Assembly: GCA_036571765.1 (NCBI GenBank)
Contig: BROE01000020.1
Coordinates: forward strand, 11,861,107-11,925,106
Origin: Plecoglossus altivelis
Taxonomy: Eukaryota; Chordata; Actinopteri; Osmeriformes; Plecoglossidae
Length of the DNA: 64,000 nt
Reading direction: 5' to 3'
Shown here piece by piece: positions 47,762 to 60,603 of the stretch. Made by a program: the position numbers and the translations under genes. Position 1 is the first letter of the stretch. Every line of letters starts with the position of its first letter. Below the pieces are notes generated by a model. The model saw only the letters and a list, made by a program, of their open reading frames with translations, had not been told where the DNA came from and made no database searches.

Positions 47762-48739
47762 GTGAGTTTGTAAACATTTCACTCCTTCAGTAACAGAGGT
47801 AGTGCGAAAAAGCGGAAGCTATGTTTTTGCCTTCTGCGTCACATACAAGGTTATCTACACTAACTTGGAATCATAGTTTGAACAGTTAAACACGGATCAA
47901 GTGCCACAGCAGTAGTGTAGACTGCCAGCTAACGTTAGCTAGGAGTGCTGTGTTTAGCTATCAAAGCCAGGACCCAGCCTACTAGGATAGCTACTTAGCT
48001 GCAATGCATTTTATAAATCACGAATGTGTTAAATGGCATTAGCTAACTGCAGCAAGAATTAGTGGTGTAGCTAGTTCCACATACTCTTAGCTTATTTGTT
48101 GATAACGGTACGTCGCTAGGTAGCTGTGACCGCCATGTACTCCAGTTGATAGGATAGTTAGTCTAGCTAACATGGCTAGCTAGGTACTTCAGCCAAGGCA
48201 AGGTGCTTCATTCGACCATGACATGTTTGTGAACCGTGGCTGTTTGTGATCGGCACATAGCAGGCAAGTCAACCCAACAATCCTTGTCCTGTCAGATGGC
48301 AAACTAGCGTAAGTGCCTGGGTAGCTTGTGATGTCCACCCTGGCCTGTGTAACATTACAGCCAACCAGATAGCAGTAGACAGTCAGCATGCTACTAGCTT
48401 GCTGCTCTATTCAGCTAGCTCAGTCTAGCTAAGTCAGTGTCTAGCCAGTTGTTCTTGACTGTCGGTCAGCGGCCCGTTAAACTGCTGCTTGTTGGCAGTC
48501 AGAAGATATTGAGACGAAATTAGACAAGATTTTCTATCGCGATGTCTGTAAACATGGGCGTATTATTTTATAGCTAGCTTGCCAGTAGTGTTGGCTAGGT
48601 GAAGTGTTGTAGCATGTTTTTTGATGTGAATATCTTAGAATATTTAGTTAACTGTCAACATGTAGAGATTAATGCACAACAGCAGAAATATGATAATTAT
48701 CGCCCTTCTCTTATGTGGGTTGCAGTATCTTCGTGTGAA

Positions 48740-51700
48740 ATGGGGGACGATCGACCATTTGTGTGCACAGCCCCTGGCTGTGGCCAGGTATGACTTAGTA
48801 CATTTGTGTTCAATCCGTCCTACACCAATATTAGGTCAATTAAGCATAATCCATGTTGTTCTATCAACAGAGATTTACCAATGAGGACCATCTGTCAGTC
48901 CATAAACACAAGCATGAAATGACCCTCAAGTTCGGTCCTGCCCGAACTGACTCGGTCATCATTGCAGGTTCATGTTTTTTATTGTCTTGAAAATTGTATA
49001 TTGAACTTTGTCTGAAGTGGTTGCTTACGGTTTTGATAAGATCATGTATAGAACAAGCTTGAACCGTTGCCAAATTAGTTTCACCATTATCACGTCAGAC
49101 GTCTCAAACAGTCTCTTTTCCGTACCCCAGACCAGACACCCACACCCACTCGCTTCCTGAAGAACTGTGAAGAGGTCGGACTGTTCAATGAACTCGCCAG
49201 CTCATTTGAGCAAGAGTTTCGGAAAGCCCACGAGGACGACCAGAGGTCTAAAAACCCGGTAAGAGCAAGGCAGAGCCGAATACAGCAGCCACAAGACCAT
49301 GAGCACTTCTGATGCAGTATTGAGACTCCGTTTTCCTTGTGTTCTAGCTTCCTGCCCCTCAGGTTCCACCTCTACAGACACCATCCGAGGTCAAGGAAGA
49401 AGACGAGGGGCCTCTAGAAGTTGACTCCTCCCCTCCAGGAAGTCCTGACTCCACCTCCAGTATGTCAGACAGCAGCAAAGAGCCAATGGTAAGAGGGAAA
49501 GTAACACATGGGCTGGGGTCCTGTTTGGGCAAATCTTTTTGCCGGACTTTTCCCTTGTTCAGCATCATCACTTGCAGGCTGCTGCTTGACATTTGCTGAC
49601 TTTGCAAGCCAATGTAACCACGCAGCTCTTTAGAAGGCAGCTAGTGTTGCTCCACTCTTTGGCTGACTTAAGACTGCGTGAGGTAAACCTGGATCACATG
49701 TGTGGTTGCGCATGAAGATCAGCTTTCATCCTCAACGATCATCTACTTAGTTTTTTTTCTGTGTCAAATTTGCATGGTTGTTGTGCAAAATACAATTCAC
49801 ACGGTTGTCTATGTCTACACCCCCCCAGGAGACTCCCCCAAAACCAGTGGTGAGCTCTGCCCCCACTCCAACTATTGTGCGTCCAGGTTCTCTTCCTCTT
49901 CACCTTGGTTACGACCCCCTGCACCCCACTCTACCATCTCCAACGTCTGTCATCACACAAGCTCCCCCCTCCAACAGACAACTAAGGTACATCTCACCAT
50001 ACATCCTACGCTGTCACTAACCTCAAACTTAGCACATTTCCACAGTAGCAGTCTTATCATAGCATTCCAAACTAGCTGGATTTGGGGTGTGTCTGCGTCT
50101 CTCTTGTTGATGTGAGCAGTCATGGCCATTTTGTTAACAGTTCTCCAACAGGCTCCTACCCTCTGGTAATGCACCTGCCTAATGGACAAACAGTCCCTTT
50201 GCTTCCCAGTCCAGTCCAGATGCCCTCTGTCATATCAGTGAGTGCTCGTATTAACAGATGAATGCATTGACATTCCTACTGATGCATTTCTCAAGCGGTC
50301 AGTCATCTACTTGCCATGTTAAGCTGCATGTCTTGTGTACATTGTAGCTGGCCAGACCACTGAACATGGTTCCCAATGTCCCGGGGATTCCTGGCCCACC
50401 CATAAGTGGCACGAGCAGTGGTTCCTCGTCCCCATCTGGGTACAGTCTGCACTCTGATGCCAAAATGGTAAGAGACGCTTGTCTGTATGCACATGCACGT
50501 TAACACACTGTACTGGCAATCTTTCTCTTTTCTTTCTTTTCACACACACATCCACCCCTACACAGACACACACACACACAAGCAGAGTTAAGGGCAAGAT
50601 GTCCTATAGTACAGGCTACCATCAGACTACTGAGGTGTCCAGTAGGCAGGTGGTTGACTGGACTCTGGGGTCTGTCTGTCCCTGTAGCGACTGAAGGCAG
50701 CGCTGACCCAGCAGAACGGGGCTGGTGGGGGGACTGGGTCCAGCCCTGCTGTTCCTCAGAGACACGAACAGAGCCAGCAGCCCACACAGCACTCTGATGC
50801 CCCCTCACCTGCCCAGCCTCAGGTAACACATGTGCCTGAAGAGGTCCAACTCAGGGTCAGCGAGCAGCAAGGCTAGAGAGGCGCTTGATAAATCTGATCC
50901 TCTATATACCTCTGTCCCTCTGCCTCCACACTCTTGTTCGAGTGCTTTTCTTCAACAACTGCCAGAGTACAGAAGTGATGACACATCTTCAGAGCGTCTG
51001 AAGACGTAGTGTCAGAGCAGTTCAAATGTAACCTCCCCCCTCCTTCCACCAGGTGTCTCCTGCTCAGCCAACGGGAGGCCGGCGGCGGAGGGGGGCGGAG
51101 ACAGACCCTGATGAGAGGAGGCAGCGCTTCCTGGAGAGGAACAGGGCAGCAGCCTCCCGCTGCAGACAGAAGCGGAAGGTGTGGGTCTGCTCCCTGGAGA
51201 AGAAGGCTGAGGACCTGGCCAACATGAACGTCTCTCTGACTGTGAGTCACCGCTGCCTGCCTGCCTCGCACTCAAAAACCTTTCAGACTCCCTTTATCCT
51301 CCCTCCCACCACCGCACACAAAACAATCCGACTATGTTGCGAAAGTACTTGCATCACAACCCTTCAATGTAGCCGGCACTGCCAAAAAGAACTATAGCAA
51401 ATGTTTGTGCCCAAACATGTTTGTGTGATTTGCTCAGTCTGTTAGAGGTGAAGTTTTATGCTGGTGTGTTATGTCTTTCAGAATGAAGTGAGTCTGCTGA
51501 GGAATGAGGTGACCCAACTGAAGCAGCTGCTTCTGGCTCATAAAGACTGTCCTGTCACTGCCATGCAGAAAAAGGCTGCTTATCTAGGTAAACTGACAGA
51601 ATACACCATCTGCTCCTTTTCCTATAATCCACTTATTCTATATAATCTAGTTGTCTTGTCACCCCCTCATCCATCCTTTCATTCTTCCATGGATCTGTCG

Positions 51701-52019
51701 ATCAATATCCTCCAACTCATTCATCTAATCTTCTGCCTGCTCACTCACCTCTCTTTAAGGGTGAATGTTTCTCTCTCTGTCTGTAGCTGCAGGGGGAGAG
51801 GACAGTTCCAGGGAGGCGTCTGAGCCCACAGGCTCTCCTGCTGCAGTCATCCAGCATGGGCCTTCCACTCCCGCCCCAGCCCTCAGCCCCTCAGCCACCA
51901 TCAACGGGCTGAGTGTACGCGCTGCAGAGGCTGTCGCCATGTCAGTCTTGGCTGGAATGGGTGCAGGCCAGCCGGGTGGGGTTGTCATGGCTACACAGTC
52001 TCAGCCAACCCCCAGATGA
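48740..52019 (+). CDS. atf7: Cyclic AMP-dependent transcription factor ATF-7 (11 coding exons)
   Basis: Stress-activated bZIP factor of the ATF2 subfamily; binds CRE sites and recruits chromatin silencers. Exons: 48740-48787, 48871-48967, 49131-49258, 49348-49488, 49829-49986, 50141-50237, 50348-50467, 50688-50822, 51053-51241, 51482-51587, 51787-52019 (1452 nt, 483 aa). N-terminal C2H2 finger with Cys9, Cys14, His27 and His31, followed by the kinase docking/TAD segment with the conserved TPTPTRF phospho-sites Thr51 and Thr53. Then a Pro/Ser-rich middle (PTPTIVRPGSLPLHLGYDPL), the basic region RRQRFLERNRAAASRCRQKR (about 330-349) and a leucine zipper (SLEKKAEDL to QLKQLLLAHKDCPVT). The sequence fits ATF7 rather than ATF2 or CREB5, from the MGDDRPFVC start and linkage. 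Exon 1 begins inside 48726-48787; see the finding on an upstream start. Confidence 0.95.
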
Positions 52020-53790
52020 TGTGCAGGCACAGGGAGTCAATAAGAACTTATTTGGCTTTCGGAAGATGGACTAGGACAACTGTGTGTGTGTGCGCGTGCG
52101 TCTGTGTGCGTGCGTGTGTGTGAGAGAGAGCGAGTGAGAAAGAGAGAGAGAGAGAGAGAGAGAACAAGAGGGACCTGATCGGAAGTCTGATATCCCATTT
52201 GTTGTTGATAGTACTCCCTAAACTCCCCCCCTATCCCCCTTCTAATCCTTTTCGGATGACCTTAGACTCAGGCCTGTTAGGAGAGGGTGCCTGGATGAAG
52301 TGGTGGAGCACTTCTCCTGGCCACAGACTGAGACATGCAGCGTTGCCATCCTCCATTCTCTCCTCCTGCCCCCCCCCCCCCCCCCCCCCCCCACCCCCCA
52401 CACCTGTAGTCTCTGAGCAGAGTGGTGACGCTGCCTCAGTCCCCTCATGTCTGACAGAGTCCTGCTTGGAGACTGAAGCGCTGTCATCGCTTGGGAACAG
52501 TACTGTACGAGTGTAGATGGTTACCAACTAGCCTCTTGCATTTGTACCCACGCACACTAAATGTAATTGACTCCCCACCCCGAAACACACAGGCACTCTT
52601 CAACTCAGTTGTGATTGTTTTGGCCCATAACCCACCTTTTCTATCTACTTCTCCCATGTTGAGTCGTTCTTTCTTGAGTTGTGCAGCTATCGGTTAACAA
52701 TCCTTTATACAGAGAACAGCTGTTTTACATGTGTTTAGGGCTGGATAAGTATGAGATATTGTGAGATAGATGCATACATTTGCCCTTTGTGAATGTGTGA
52801 GCCAAAGTTTCACTGCAATGACTAGCCTTTTTATCATTTTTGGAAGTGATGTCATAATTATGCATTTTGACAATGTGTATGAATCCCTAATTGACTGCAT
52901 GGATTAGTGGACACTGATGAATACCACTGTTTGCTTGTGTCTGGTCATAATCGTTCTGTTTTTGAACAGTCTGTCACTCTGGAGTGATGTCTATTGATTG
53001 ATGCAAACACCAACCTTGTTTTTTAATGTGAGGATTCTTTCCTCTTAGTCCTAATGTAACAAACTTGAAATGGTTAGTTTAGATTCTACTTTACATAGTA
53101 AAATCAACAAATTCGTTCTGTTAAAAAAATATTGACCAAGGCTAAACTAAGTTGAGGAAAAAGTAGTGCAATATATTTTTATATTTGAATCTATCAATAT
53201 CCATGTTCCTGCATTTACTGAAATGTATGTATAGAAGTAATTAGCATAAGCTTCGTATTCAGTTGCTAACTAATGACATTTAGGTGATCAGAGGAAATGT
53301 AAACATGATGTATACTAGTGGCGTTCGTGGTTAGAGGATATCTACAGGGACTTCTCAATGCTCTTGTCTTGGGTGCTCTGTAACACTTCAACTCTATTTC
53401 ATGGAGTATATCAGTCAAGTCACTTCCTTTGAATATTTTAATTCATGAAATGCAGTGATGTGTTTGTGTTTTATACCACATCTATATTGCTTTGAGGAGT
53501 ATCATATTGTTTATTTCTCCTTGTAACGTTTTTTTTTTTCCTTTTTTTGTAAGTCATTGTGAATGTTCATTTAGATATTTTGTGTCGGTTAGGCTTCTAG
53601 GATCATGTTTCACCATTTTCCTTTAATTTGTCAAGAATCCTTTCATCTTTACTCAGAGAACCCCAGATGTTGCGTTCTACAACGAAGCCGAATTGGTTTC
53701 CACAGATGCATAAATGTTTGCTTTTTTATAATTCCACCTCAAGGAAGGTGCAATCAACTGTATAGTCTCAAATAATGAATAAACTCGGGC
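52020..53790 (+). other. atf7: atf7 3' UTR
   Basis: Non-coding sequence of about 1.7 kb containing GT and GA repeats (52080-52162), a 24-C run and long AT-rich stretches. AATAAA at 53778-53783 is the likely poly(A) signal. Confidence 0.65.
52369..52392. repeat. 24-nt poly-C run in atf7 3' UTR
   Basis: Uninterrupted C24 followed by ACCCCCCA. In the transcript it could bind poly(C)-binding proteins; in DNA it could form an i-motif/G-quadruplex pair. Exact length is prone to assembly error. Confidence 0.85.
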
Positions 53791-54194
53791 AAATAAATAA
53801 GTTAATTGAGAAAAAACTTGGGCGATACTTTTATTGAATGCTTTGGAAATCGATCACTATACAATTGGCTGAGCTGAAGTTACTAAATTGTCTATTTTCG
53901 GGGGGGGGGGGGGGGATTTAGTTTGCTACAGTAATATGAGTTACCATGCAGTTACCACCAGAGGGAGCAGAAACTCTACTGTATTCAATGACCCAGTCAG
54001 AACAATTAACATCAGACATGGTCATGTGACAGATTCCTTTGGTGAGTTGTTCATCTCCCACAGTTATGGCGGTGTCAGAGAGTAGGAAAGATGGAAAACA
54101 ATCCACTTCTTGATTTGTATCTTTCTCGTTGGCTTTGAGACGTGTCATCACTTTTCCCCTCGTTGCAATAAATATTCGTATTATTCATCCAACG
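53791..54194. other. Intergenic gap and dip2b promoter
   Basis: About 400 bp between the atf7 poly(A) site and the dip2b start codon. It contains a G16 run (53900-53915) and no coding exon. The dip2b 5' UTR and promoter must lie here. Confidence 0.6.
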
Positions 54195-54279
54195 ATGGCG
54201 GACCGAGGCGTGGACATGTCGGCACTACCTAAGGAGGTCAGGGACCAGTTGGCGGAGTTGGATTTGGAGCTATCCGAAG
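54195..54279 (+). CDS. dip2b: Disco-interacting protein 2 homolog B, first coding exon (partial gene)
   Basis: The 85-nt exon encodes MADRGVDM-SALPKEVRDQLAELDLELSEG and ends in phase 1 at a GTAAGG donor. This is the start of the DIP2 DMAP1-binding domain; the PPEVRAQLAELELELSEG-type motif is diagnostic of DIP2 proteins. LARP4 and DIP2B are neighbours in human as well. The full protein is about 1,570 aa with two AMP-binding (adenylate-forming) domains, all beyond this window. DIP2B rather than DIP2A or DIP2C is supported by linkage. Confidence 0.88.
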
Positions 54280-56477
54280 GTAAGGTTATCATAAACATAT
54301 AGAGGAACATCTAGAAACCAAAACTGCGTTTGAGTTCCATAACCTGGTAAGGCTCTTGTAGTGTCCCGCAGATAAACAAACACCGTCCCGTGCCAGTGAT
54401 GAGGAAACCGCAGTAGAACCACAGTAATATAGCCTTCACTGGCACGACTCGCTCGCCCTGGCTGTTCGATGAGATGAAAACACTGACCTCCTTTTTATTG
54501 TAATTTTGATCATCACATTTAAAGGCCTAAAGAAGATAAGTCTTCATTTTGGGCTGCTATTTTTTTTAAATCATCTTAAACGTCCGGTATAGTTAAGTAA
54601 GTCAAACTAAAATACTAGGGGATGTCCTGAATGTGGATGATGGAAGTTTTTTTTGTCATTCGTATACAAGTAGCCAATGTTTAGCTGAGTTAGCAAGCGT
54701 GGAGTGTTACTTATTCTGAAGACTTCGTTCCAGCAGCCCACATGCAAAACATCAGAGAGTTATCCGGTATATATATACTGTACAGGCTTCTCTCCTACCA
54801 AGGAAAATGGGTCAAGTTTCTTCCCTCACTGTAATCTTGATATTTATGACCCCTGTTATGGAGAAAACATGCGTTCATCGTGATACTACAAATACATCAA
54901 CTATTTTACTTTGTATACACCACAACGTGTTCGGAATCAGTTTGATGAACTCCCATTATATTCAATGAAAGTTAATATTATGGTGTTACGCAAGTCTTCT
55001 GGGTGAATCACAGTATGGCTGGATCCCTTCAGCCTGGGGGTGGATGAGTAATATCATGTTTTTGTTTAGTAGAGAGAACAAGAGAGAGAGAGAGTGAATG
55101 TATGGGTAGCTTAGTCACTGTTAGCATCTGTGATCGATGCTCCTCCTCTGTATTGAGCCTACACTAAGGGATGCAGTTCCATTCACACCCTGCCTCTGCT
55201 CATCTTACACCTGAAACTCAGGTGGCAAACACACTTGAGTCTACCTGATACTGCCACCATTCTAACATGAGATGCACTCTTTTGTTACCCTACACTATCA
55301 GTCTGTACAGCTCAGCTTGTAGATTTCTATAGTCGAACTGCATGTCACTATGCTACTGCAGGACTAGTCTTTAAGTGCTTTACTGGACAGCCGTAGGCCA
55401 TGCTGGGGAAGAAGAGCCATCATAGGTGTCCTGGAACAGGCGTGGAACAGGTGCACTTGCAGACTGGCCTATCCTTCCCTCACTGCCAAACACACGCGTG
55501 TCCTGTAGCTGCTGGGATCTGACTCCTCGCTCCTTGTTCGTCTGTATTAATGCAAGCAGATCCATGTTGAAGTCGTGTATGAACGTGTGCAGTGGATTGT
55601 TCAGAGGCTCCGCAGCGCTTCCTGTGAACTCTGGAAGCCTACACCTCAACACACTCTCTCCTCAGCCTACATGACTGGGTGTCCTGGTTTATAATAGAGA
55701 GCAATTAACGATGTGATAATGAGCTTTGAGAGAGGTGAGAAGAGGGCGAGAGGAGTGGAGAGGGGAGAGACACAAGAGAGAGATAATCAGAGGGCACCGT
55801 TTTCAAATTTATATTCTGCTCATCTATACATTTTATACATCTGAATGAATCTCTCTTTTTTGACAAACACGTTGAGTTGGGGCTTTGACCCTGTGGAAGT
55901 CTTTAGTGTTCTGTTCTGGATTCATCCACCACTGTAGCAGACGGAGAACTTGCTTTCTCCCAGTCCTCCGGCCCACAGCTAACCCCGCTGCACCTGTTTG
56001 TGCCATGGCATTTCACACCACTGACTGATTGACTGTACAGCCATGTAGGCTACAAGATGACCAGATGGTCCGACCGAGGCAGACATGATTGTAGTTTACT
56101 AGGGCAGCAGAATTTGTAGTTGAGCCAGGCTGCTCTTTCTGCTGGGGACTAGTGTGAAGGGCAGAGCTGTGTATGTCAGTTGCTGCTCTGTGACTCAACA
56201 GGACTGTTAGCCTTCAAGGGCAGCCTTCAGTGTGTTGGCTCCGAGCTGAATAGCAAGAGAAGGAGGAGGAAGAGCAGAACTGTATGAGTGCAGGCCTATT
56301 GCACAACATTGTTATTCAGCACCGTGTTACACAGCCTGATCTGTTAGGAGAACCTTCAGTATGTCAGGAAGTGTCGCGAAGCCAGACCAGTAGCTACTCC
56401 GTAGTGACAATGGTTACCTGATTGCTGATGTGTCGTAACAGTAACTGGAGGAAATCTGTGATTATTAGTAGTGGCTG

Positions 56478-56511
<34 letters not shown>
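56478..56511. repeat. (GT)n microsatellite
   Basis: Perfect GT run of about 34 nt in dip2b intron 1. Confidence 0.95.
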
Positions 56512-56514
<3 letters not shown>

Positions 56515-56959
56515 CACCATCAAGTTTAATCTGGGATTTTAAGGCCACAATGGAGACCCTTGAGAGGATAGAAGATACAATGAGTGTAAGGCTGGAATTG
56601 GTCTGGACTCAACTGTAGAGTGTCTGGGTGTGGGATTCTCACGGTGAACCTGAACTAAACAAGCACATCTCTCTCCCCCCTCCTGTCCTGGCCTGTCTGT
56701 TAGCCTCCGTGCGCTGAGGGACTCTCTCCGCACCCTCCCCTGGCCTGTGCTGTGTTATGGTGCAGCCTAAGTGGTGTAATGCCCTGATGAGGAGCCTGAG
56801 TAGATGTGCTTCCCCTCTAGCTGGTCTGCAGGCACTGGCTCCGTCTCACCCCACTGGGGGCTCGGGTGACTAATGTCCACTCCGTGTGTTTCTGTTACTG
56901 TGGGAGGAGAGGCAGCTTTGCAGCTCCGAAGCCTGTTTGATGCTGTTCAGAGGGGAGAA

Positions 56960-57020
56960 CCAGAGAGAGAGAGAGAGAGAGAGGGAGGGAGAGAGACATG
57001 GAGGGAGAGAGAGAGGGAGA
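56960..57020. repeat. (GA)n/(GGGA) purine tract
   Basis: Imperfect GAGA and GGAGG repeats. Together with the CT tract at 57149-57193 they form a potential long inverted pairing of purine and pyrimidine arms about 190 bp apart. Confidence 0.8.
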
Positions 57021-57148
57021 GATTACAGCCCTGCCTCCGTCTCCCAATCTAGGTCACAGAGCATCAGGAGCCAACATGCCTGGCTCATTCAGTCTGTGAG
57101 TCACACTAGGCCAGTACTAGCTGCTGGGGGCATATCCCTCTCGTTCCC

Positions 57149-57154
57149 TCTCTC

Positions 57155-57193
<39 letters not shown>
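57149..57193. repeat. (CT)n microsatellite
   Basis: CT run with one TGTC interruption in dip2b intron 1. Confidence 0.9.
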
Positions 57194-57201
<8 letters not shown>

Positions 57202-57326
57202 TTCACACAGGCACACATTTTCTCTCTGTTTCTCTCTGTTTCTCTTTCGGTCTGTCTTTACCTGACACTCCCTCACATTATCTGATTCAACGTTCCTGTT
57301 TATCAACAAGAAAAGGAACGATAAGC

Positions 57327-57328
<2 letters not shown>

Positions 57329-57373
<45 letters not shown>

Positions 57374-57379
57374 ACACAC
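57329..57379. repeat. (CA)n microsatellite
   Basis: CA run of about 50 nt with one CTCA interruption. Confidence 0.95.
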
Positions 57380-57721
57380 GGCTGCTGTGGAAGCTTGTTG
57401 TTGACTTCCATGTTTCCATTGAAAAGATCTTGAAGTGTAGCAGTTGAGCAGTGCGCTGATATCCATCCAAGACAAAGAGGCTGATAGACTACAGCTCCCA
57501 GCTGTGTGAGATGCCCCCCTGCACAGACAGTAGACGGCAGCCTCCCCTCTCCTCCCACAAGAGCTGGTTACTTTCAAACGAGCTCTTTGTTTGGGAAGGG
57601 ATATCTTCTGTTATGTAACACCTGATGGGAACAGACAGCGTCCACAACTTCACAAATGATGCACATGGGCCGGCACTCTGATTACACAGTCTGACATCCG
57701 GAGCTGTCCTACGTGGTCCAT

Positions 57722-57784
57722 GACGCACACGCACGCACGCTTGCACGCAGGCACGCACGCTCGCTCGCACGCTCGCACGCTGAC
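57722..57784. repeat. (ACGC)n/(TCGC)n CpG-rich repeat
   Basis: Degenerate tetranucleotide array with about a dozen CpG sites, unusual in an otherwise CpG-poor intron. Confidence 0.85.
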
Positions 57785-58526
57785 GAGTCCCATGCCAGAC
57801 CTCCCTGGGGTACCAGGCTGTTATGTGCCTAGAAGAGAGTGAATAATTCATCTGGGCCCAGAGGGTGAGAGGTAGGATGACACACACACACACACACACA
57901 CAGTCAGCTCTTCATAGCCAGCATCGCACCTGTCTTAGCACAAGCCATTCTATAAGCATCAAACAGAGCCTCACCTTCCCTCAGCAGGATGGAAGGTGTC
58001 CTCATCTCCACACTGGACTGTCTTGTGCAACCATGCAGTCAAATACACTTGGGTTATTACCCATGATGCCATGCTCAGACTTATCTGAATACCGTTGAAA
58101 AAGCAAGAGAGTGCGAGGGAAGGAGAGGCAGAGTGGGAGAGAAGACAGATGAGTTAAGGTAGTCAGGAGACCTGGTCACTTCTGTGCTCTGAATTATTAA
58201 GCAGCGCTGAGTGGAATCTGCAGCATCGAGAATATGTATGTATGCGGGTGTGTGTGTGTGTTCAGCACATCTTTAAAAACTGCCTGTCAGAAAGCCCAAT
58301 GTTGGGCTCAGCGTGATGCGAGTCCCTGGTGTGTTTCCAATACACCGCATGACATGGGAACAGGTGGATAATACCTTGTGTCTGAAATGTGCTGCATGTT
58401 TATTTACTGTCTCATGCTGACTCATGGCTATTGTGTTTATGGTTCTCACCCTTGCGGTGTTCAACCCACAGCACCAAACGGCGTACAGGCCAGGCACTCA
58501 TCTGTGTGTCCAGATCCAGACAGGCA

Positions 58527-58560
58527 CACACACACTCACACACACACACACACACACACA
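58527..58560. repeat. (CA)n microsatellite
   Basis: CA run of about 30 nt in dip2b intron 1. Confidence 0.9.
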
Positions 58561-60345
58561 GCTCGTCTGGCCTATGGGGATTGTTCCCAGACAGGGTTGC
58601 CTGGGGCCTGCGAGTTCAACACTGCATGGAGGAGAGGCAAGCAGGGAGGGGGAGAGGGGAAGGGGGAGAGGGTGAGGGGAGGGAGGTGGGACGGGGACGC
58701 AGCGCTTCCCATAACACGTGGGCCGTGTTACCATGGACACGTTGGGTCAGGATCCCCCCCCCCTCTTCCTCCGTTTGGGTTTTTTATAAACCCTGGGAAG
58801 ATTAAGACGCCCATATGCCAGGATGACAGCCAAAACACTGTAACACTAGCTAACAGCCTGCATAAGCCTTGAAGATAAGAAGATAGCCCTAAGATAATAT
58901 CTTTGAAGAAACGTATGCTGCAATGGAAGAAATCGCTGTGTGCAGATCGTCCTAAATGCTTCTTCCAGCCCAGCACAAGACCCCCGGCCCACCCACGTAC
59001 CACCCCTGCTCAGGTTGCTCCAGTGGCCACTAGTCTGCATGAGGGTCAGGCACTAAGCTGTGACCACCAGCACGGCCCAGTATTCCTCCAAGACAACTCC
59101 AGCTGAACACATCAGCTTCAGGTTAGGGCCCTTTGACTTTGGAGAAGGTAAGGTAAGCCGCACTCCTGCCATGTGCTTCTGCACTCCTGCCATGTGCTTC
59201 TGCTTCTCTCTCCTCGCTCCCATGACAACAGGAGAGACGGCACACGCAGCATGTTTGGTGGGACATTTTGACTGCACTGTCACACTGGAGTTGAGATATT
59301 GTGGTGATTACCTTTCTCCGTGCCTCAAAAATAGCTACTGTTCCTTGACTATGGCCACTGAAATCCTGTTTCAAGCGAAGCCCTTCTGATTCTCGATCTT
59401 CTGCCATGCTGTCTATAGGCACTATTTATACGTCACAGATAGAGAAATGAAATCTAAACTCAGCTCATCATCTCTGTTTTCCCTCCAGCCTGTGGAAGGC
59501 ATCTGGATCAACACTTAGAAGCCTTCTCTGCTGACCAATCAGCTCAGAGCCTGCTGGCTGTCTGGTCTCCTGGGGGCTCAGTGCTCCAGGAAATGAACCC
59601 CCCCCCCTCCCAGATTTCCTGTGAGCTGTGTTAGTGGTGGAGGGAGGGTGTTGTGACTGGTGAACATGGAGCTAGAGAGAGGAGAGCCACCAGCCAACTC
59701 CCTAAGGATGTCGCCATGGTTATGTTGGCACTGTTTCTATCCTGTCTAAAACCAGTTGTTGGCGGGCTTTGTTTTCAAACTAATAATAGCTAGGTTCAGA
59801 ACAATATGTTTTTAGATAGCCAGTGTAGAAGACGTGGTTATGTATGTGTGTGTGTGGAAGTGTGTGTTTTAATAACAGGGCTAAAAGCAAGGGTGTGAAG
59901 TTTACAGGTGGCTGCCAGGGTGATAAAGCAGTGTGAATGAAAGAAGTAGGTAGCTGTATTATACAGCAGGTGTGCATGAGTCAACCATGCCTCAACCTGC
60001 ACAGGGAGTGGAGGGACCAGGAAGGGGGGAGGGGCTGTGGGCTGAGTCAAGATTTCACCTCTCTCACAGCGCAACTTTGTCTGACACACACACTATATCC
60101 ACATACACTGACACATACCCGATACACACATACACTGACGCACACGTGCAGACGCACAAGGATCCCTCGACTCGTTGCTAGGTCAGTGACAGAATGAAAG
60201 CAAGTCTTTGTTGTTTCAACGCCGCAGCAGGTAGACAGCCGGTGCGTCACAGAAGGGAAACCTGACACACCTGACCTGAGAGGAGACACACCCAGCTGCT
60301 GCTACTGAGAGGGGCCTCTTTCTCCTGGGATCGAGAGGAGGGGCT

Positions 60346-60401
60346 GGAGAAACAACCTCTGTTCTACATGATAGGAGAAACAACCTCTGTTCTACATGAT
60401 A
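60346..60401 (+). repeat. Perfect 28-bp tandem duplication
   Basis: Two identical adjacent 28-bp copies (60346-60373, 60374-60401) containing AACAACCTCTGTTCTACATG. Confidence 0.95.
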
Positions 60402-60468
60402 GGAGTTTACGACTAGAGGAGCAGCCAGCACGCTGCCCTGGTGGGACTTCAACAGAGACTGAGGCTGG

Positions 60469-60603
60469 CTCTCTGGTAGAGGGTTTAACAGAGACAGAGC
60501 AGGGCTGGGGTTCCTCTCTGGCAGAGGGTTTAACAGAGACAGAGCAGGGCTGGGGTTCCTCTCTGGTAGAGGGTTTAACAGAGACAGAGGCTGGGGTTCT
60601 CCT
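60469..60603 (+). repeat. 45-bp minisatellite, three copies
   Basis: Units begin at 60469, 60514 and 60559 with CTCTCTGG and contain AGAGGGTTTAACAGAGACAG. The third copy has a short internal deletion. Confidence 0.92.

Noticed and set aside
59123..59422. 99-codon minus-strand frame with a small internal repeat in dip2b intron 1
   Set aside because: No homology, no promoter or splice context, and the length is within chance expectation.
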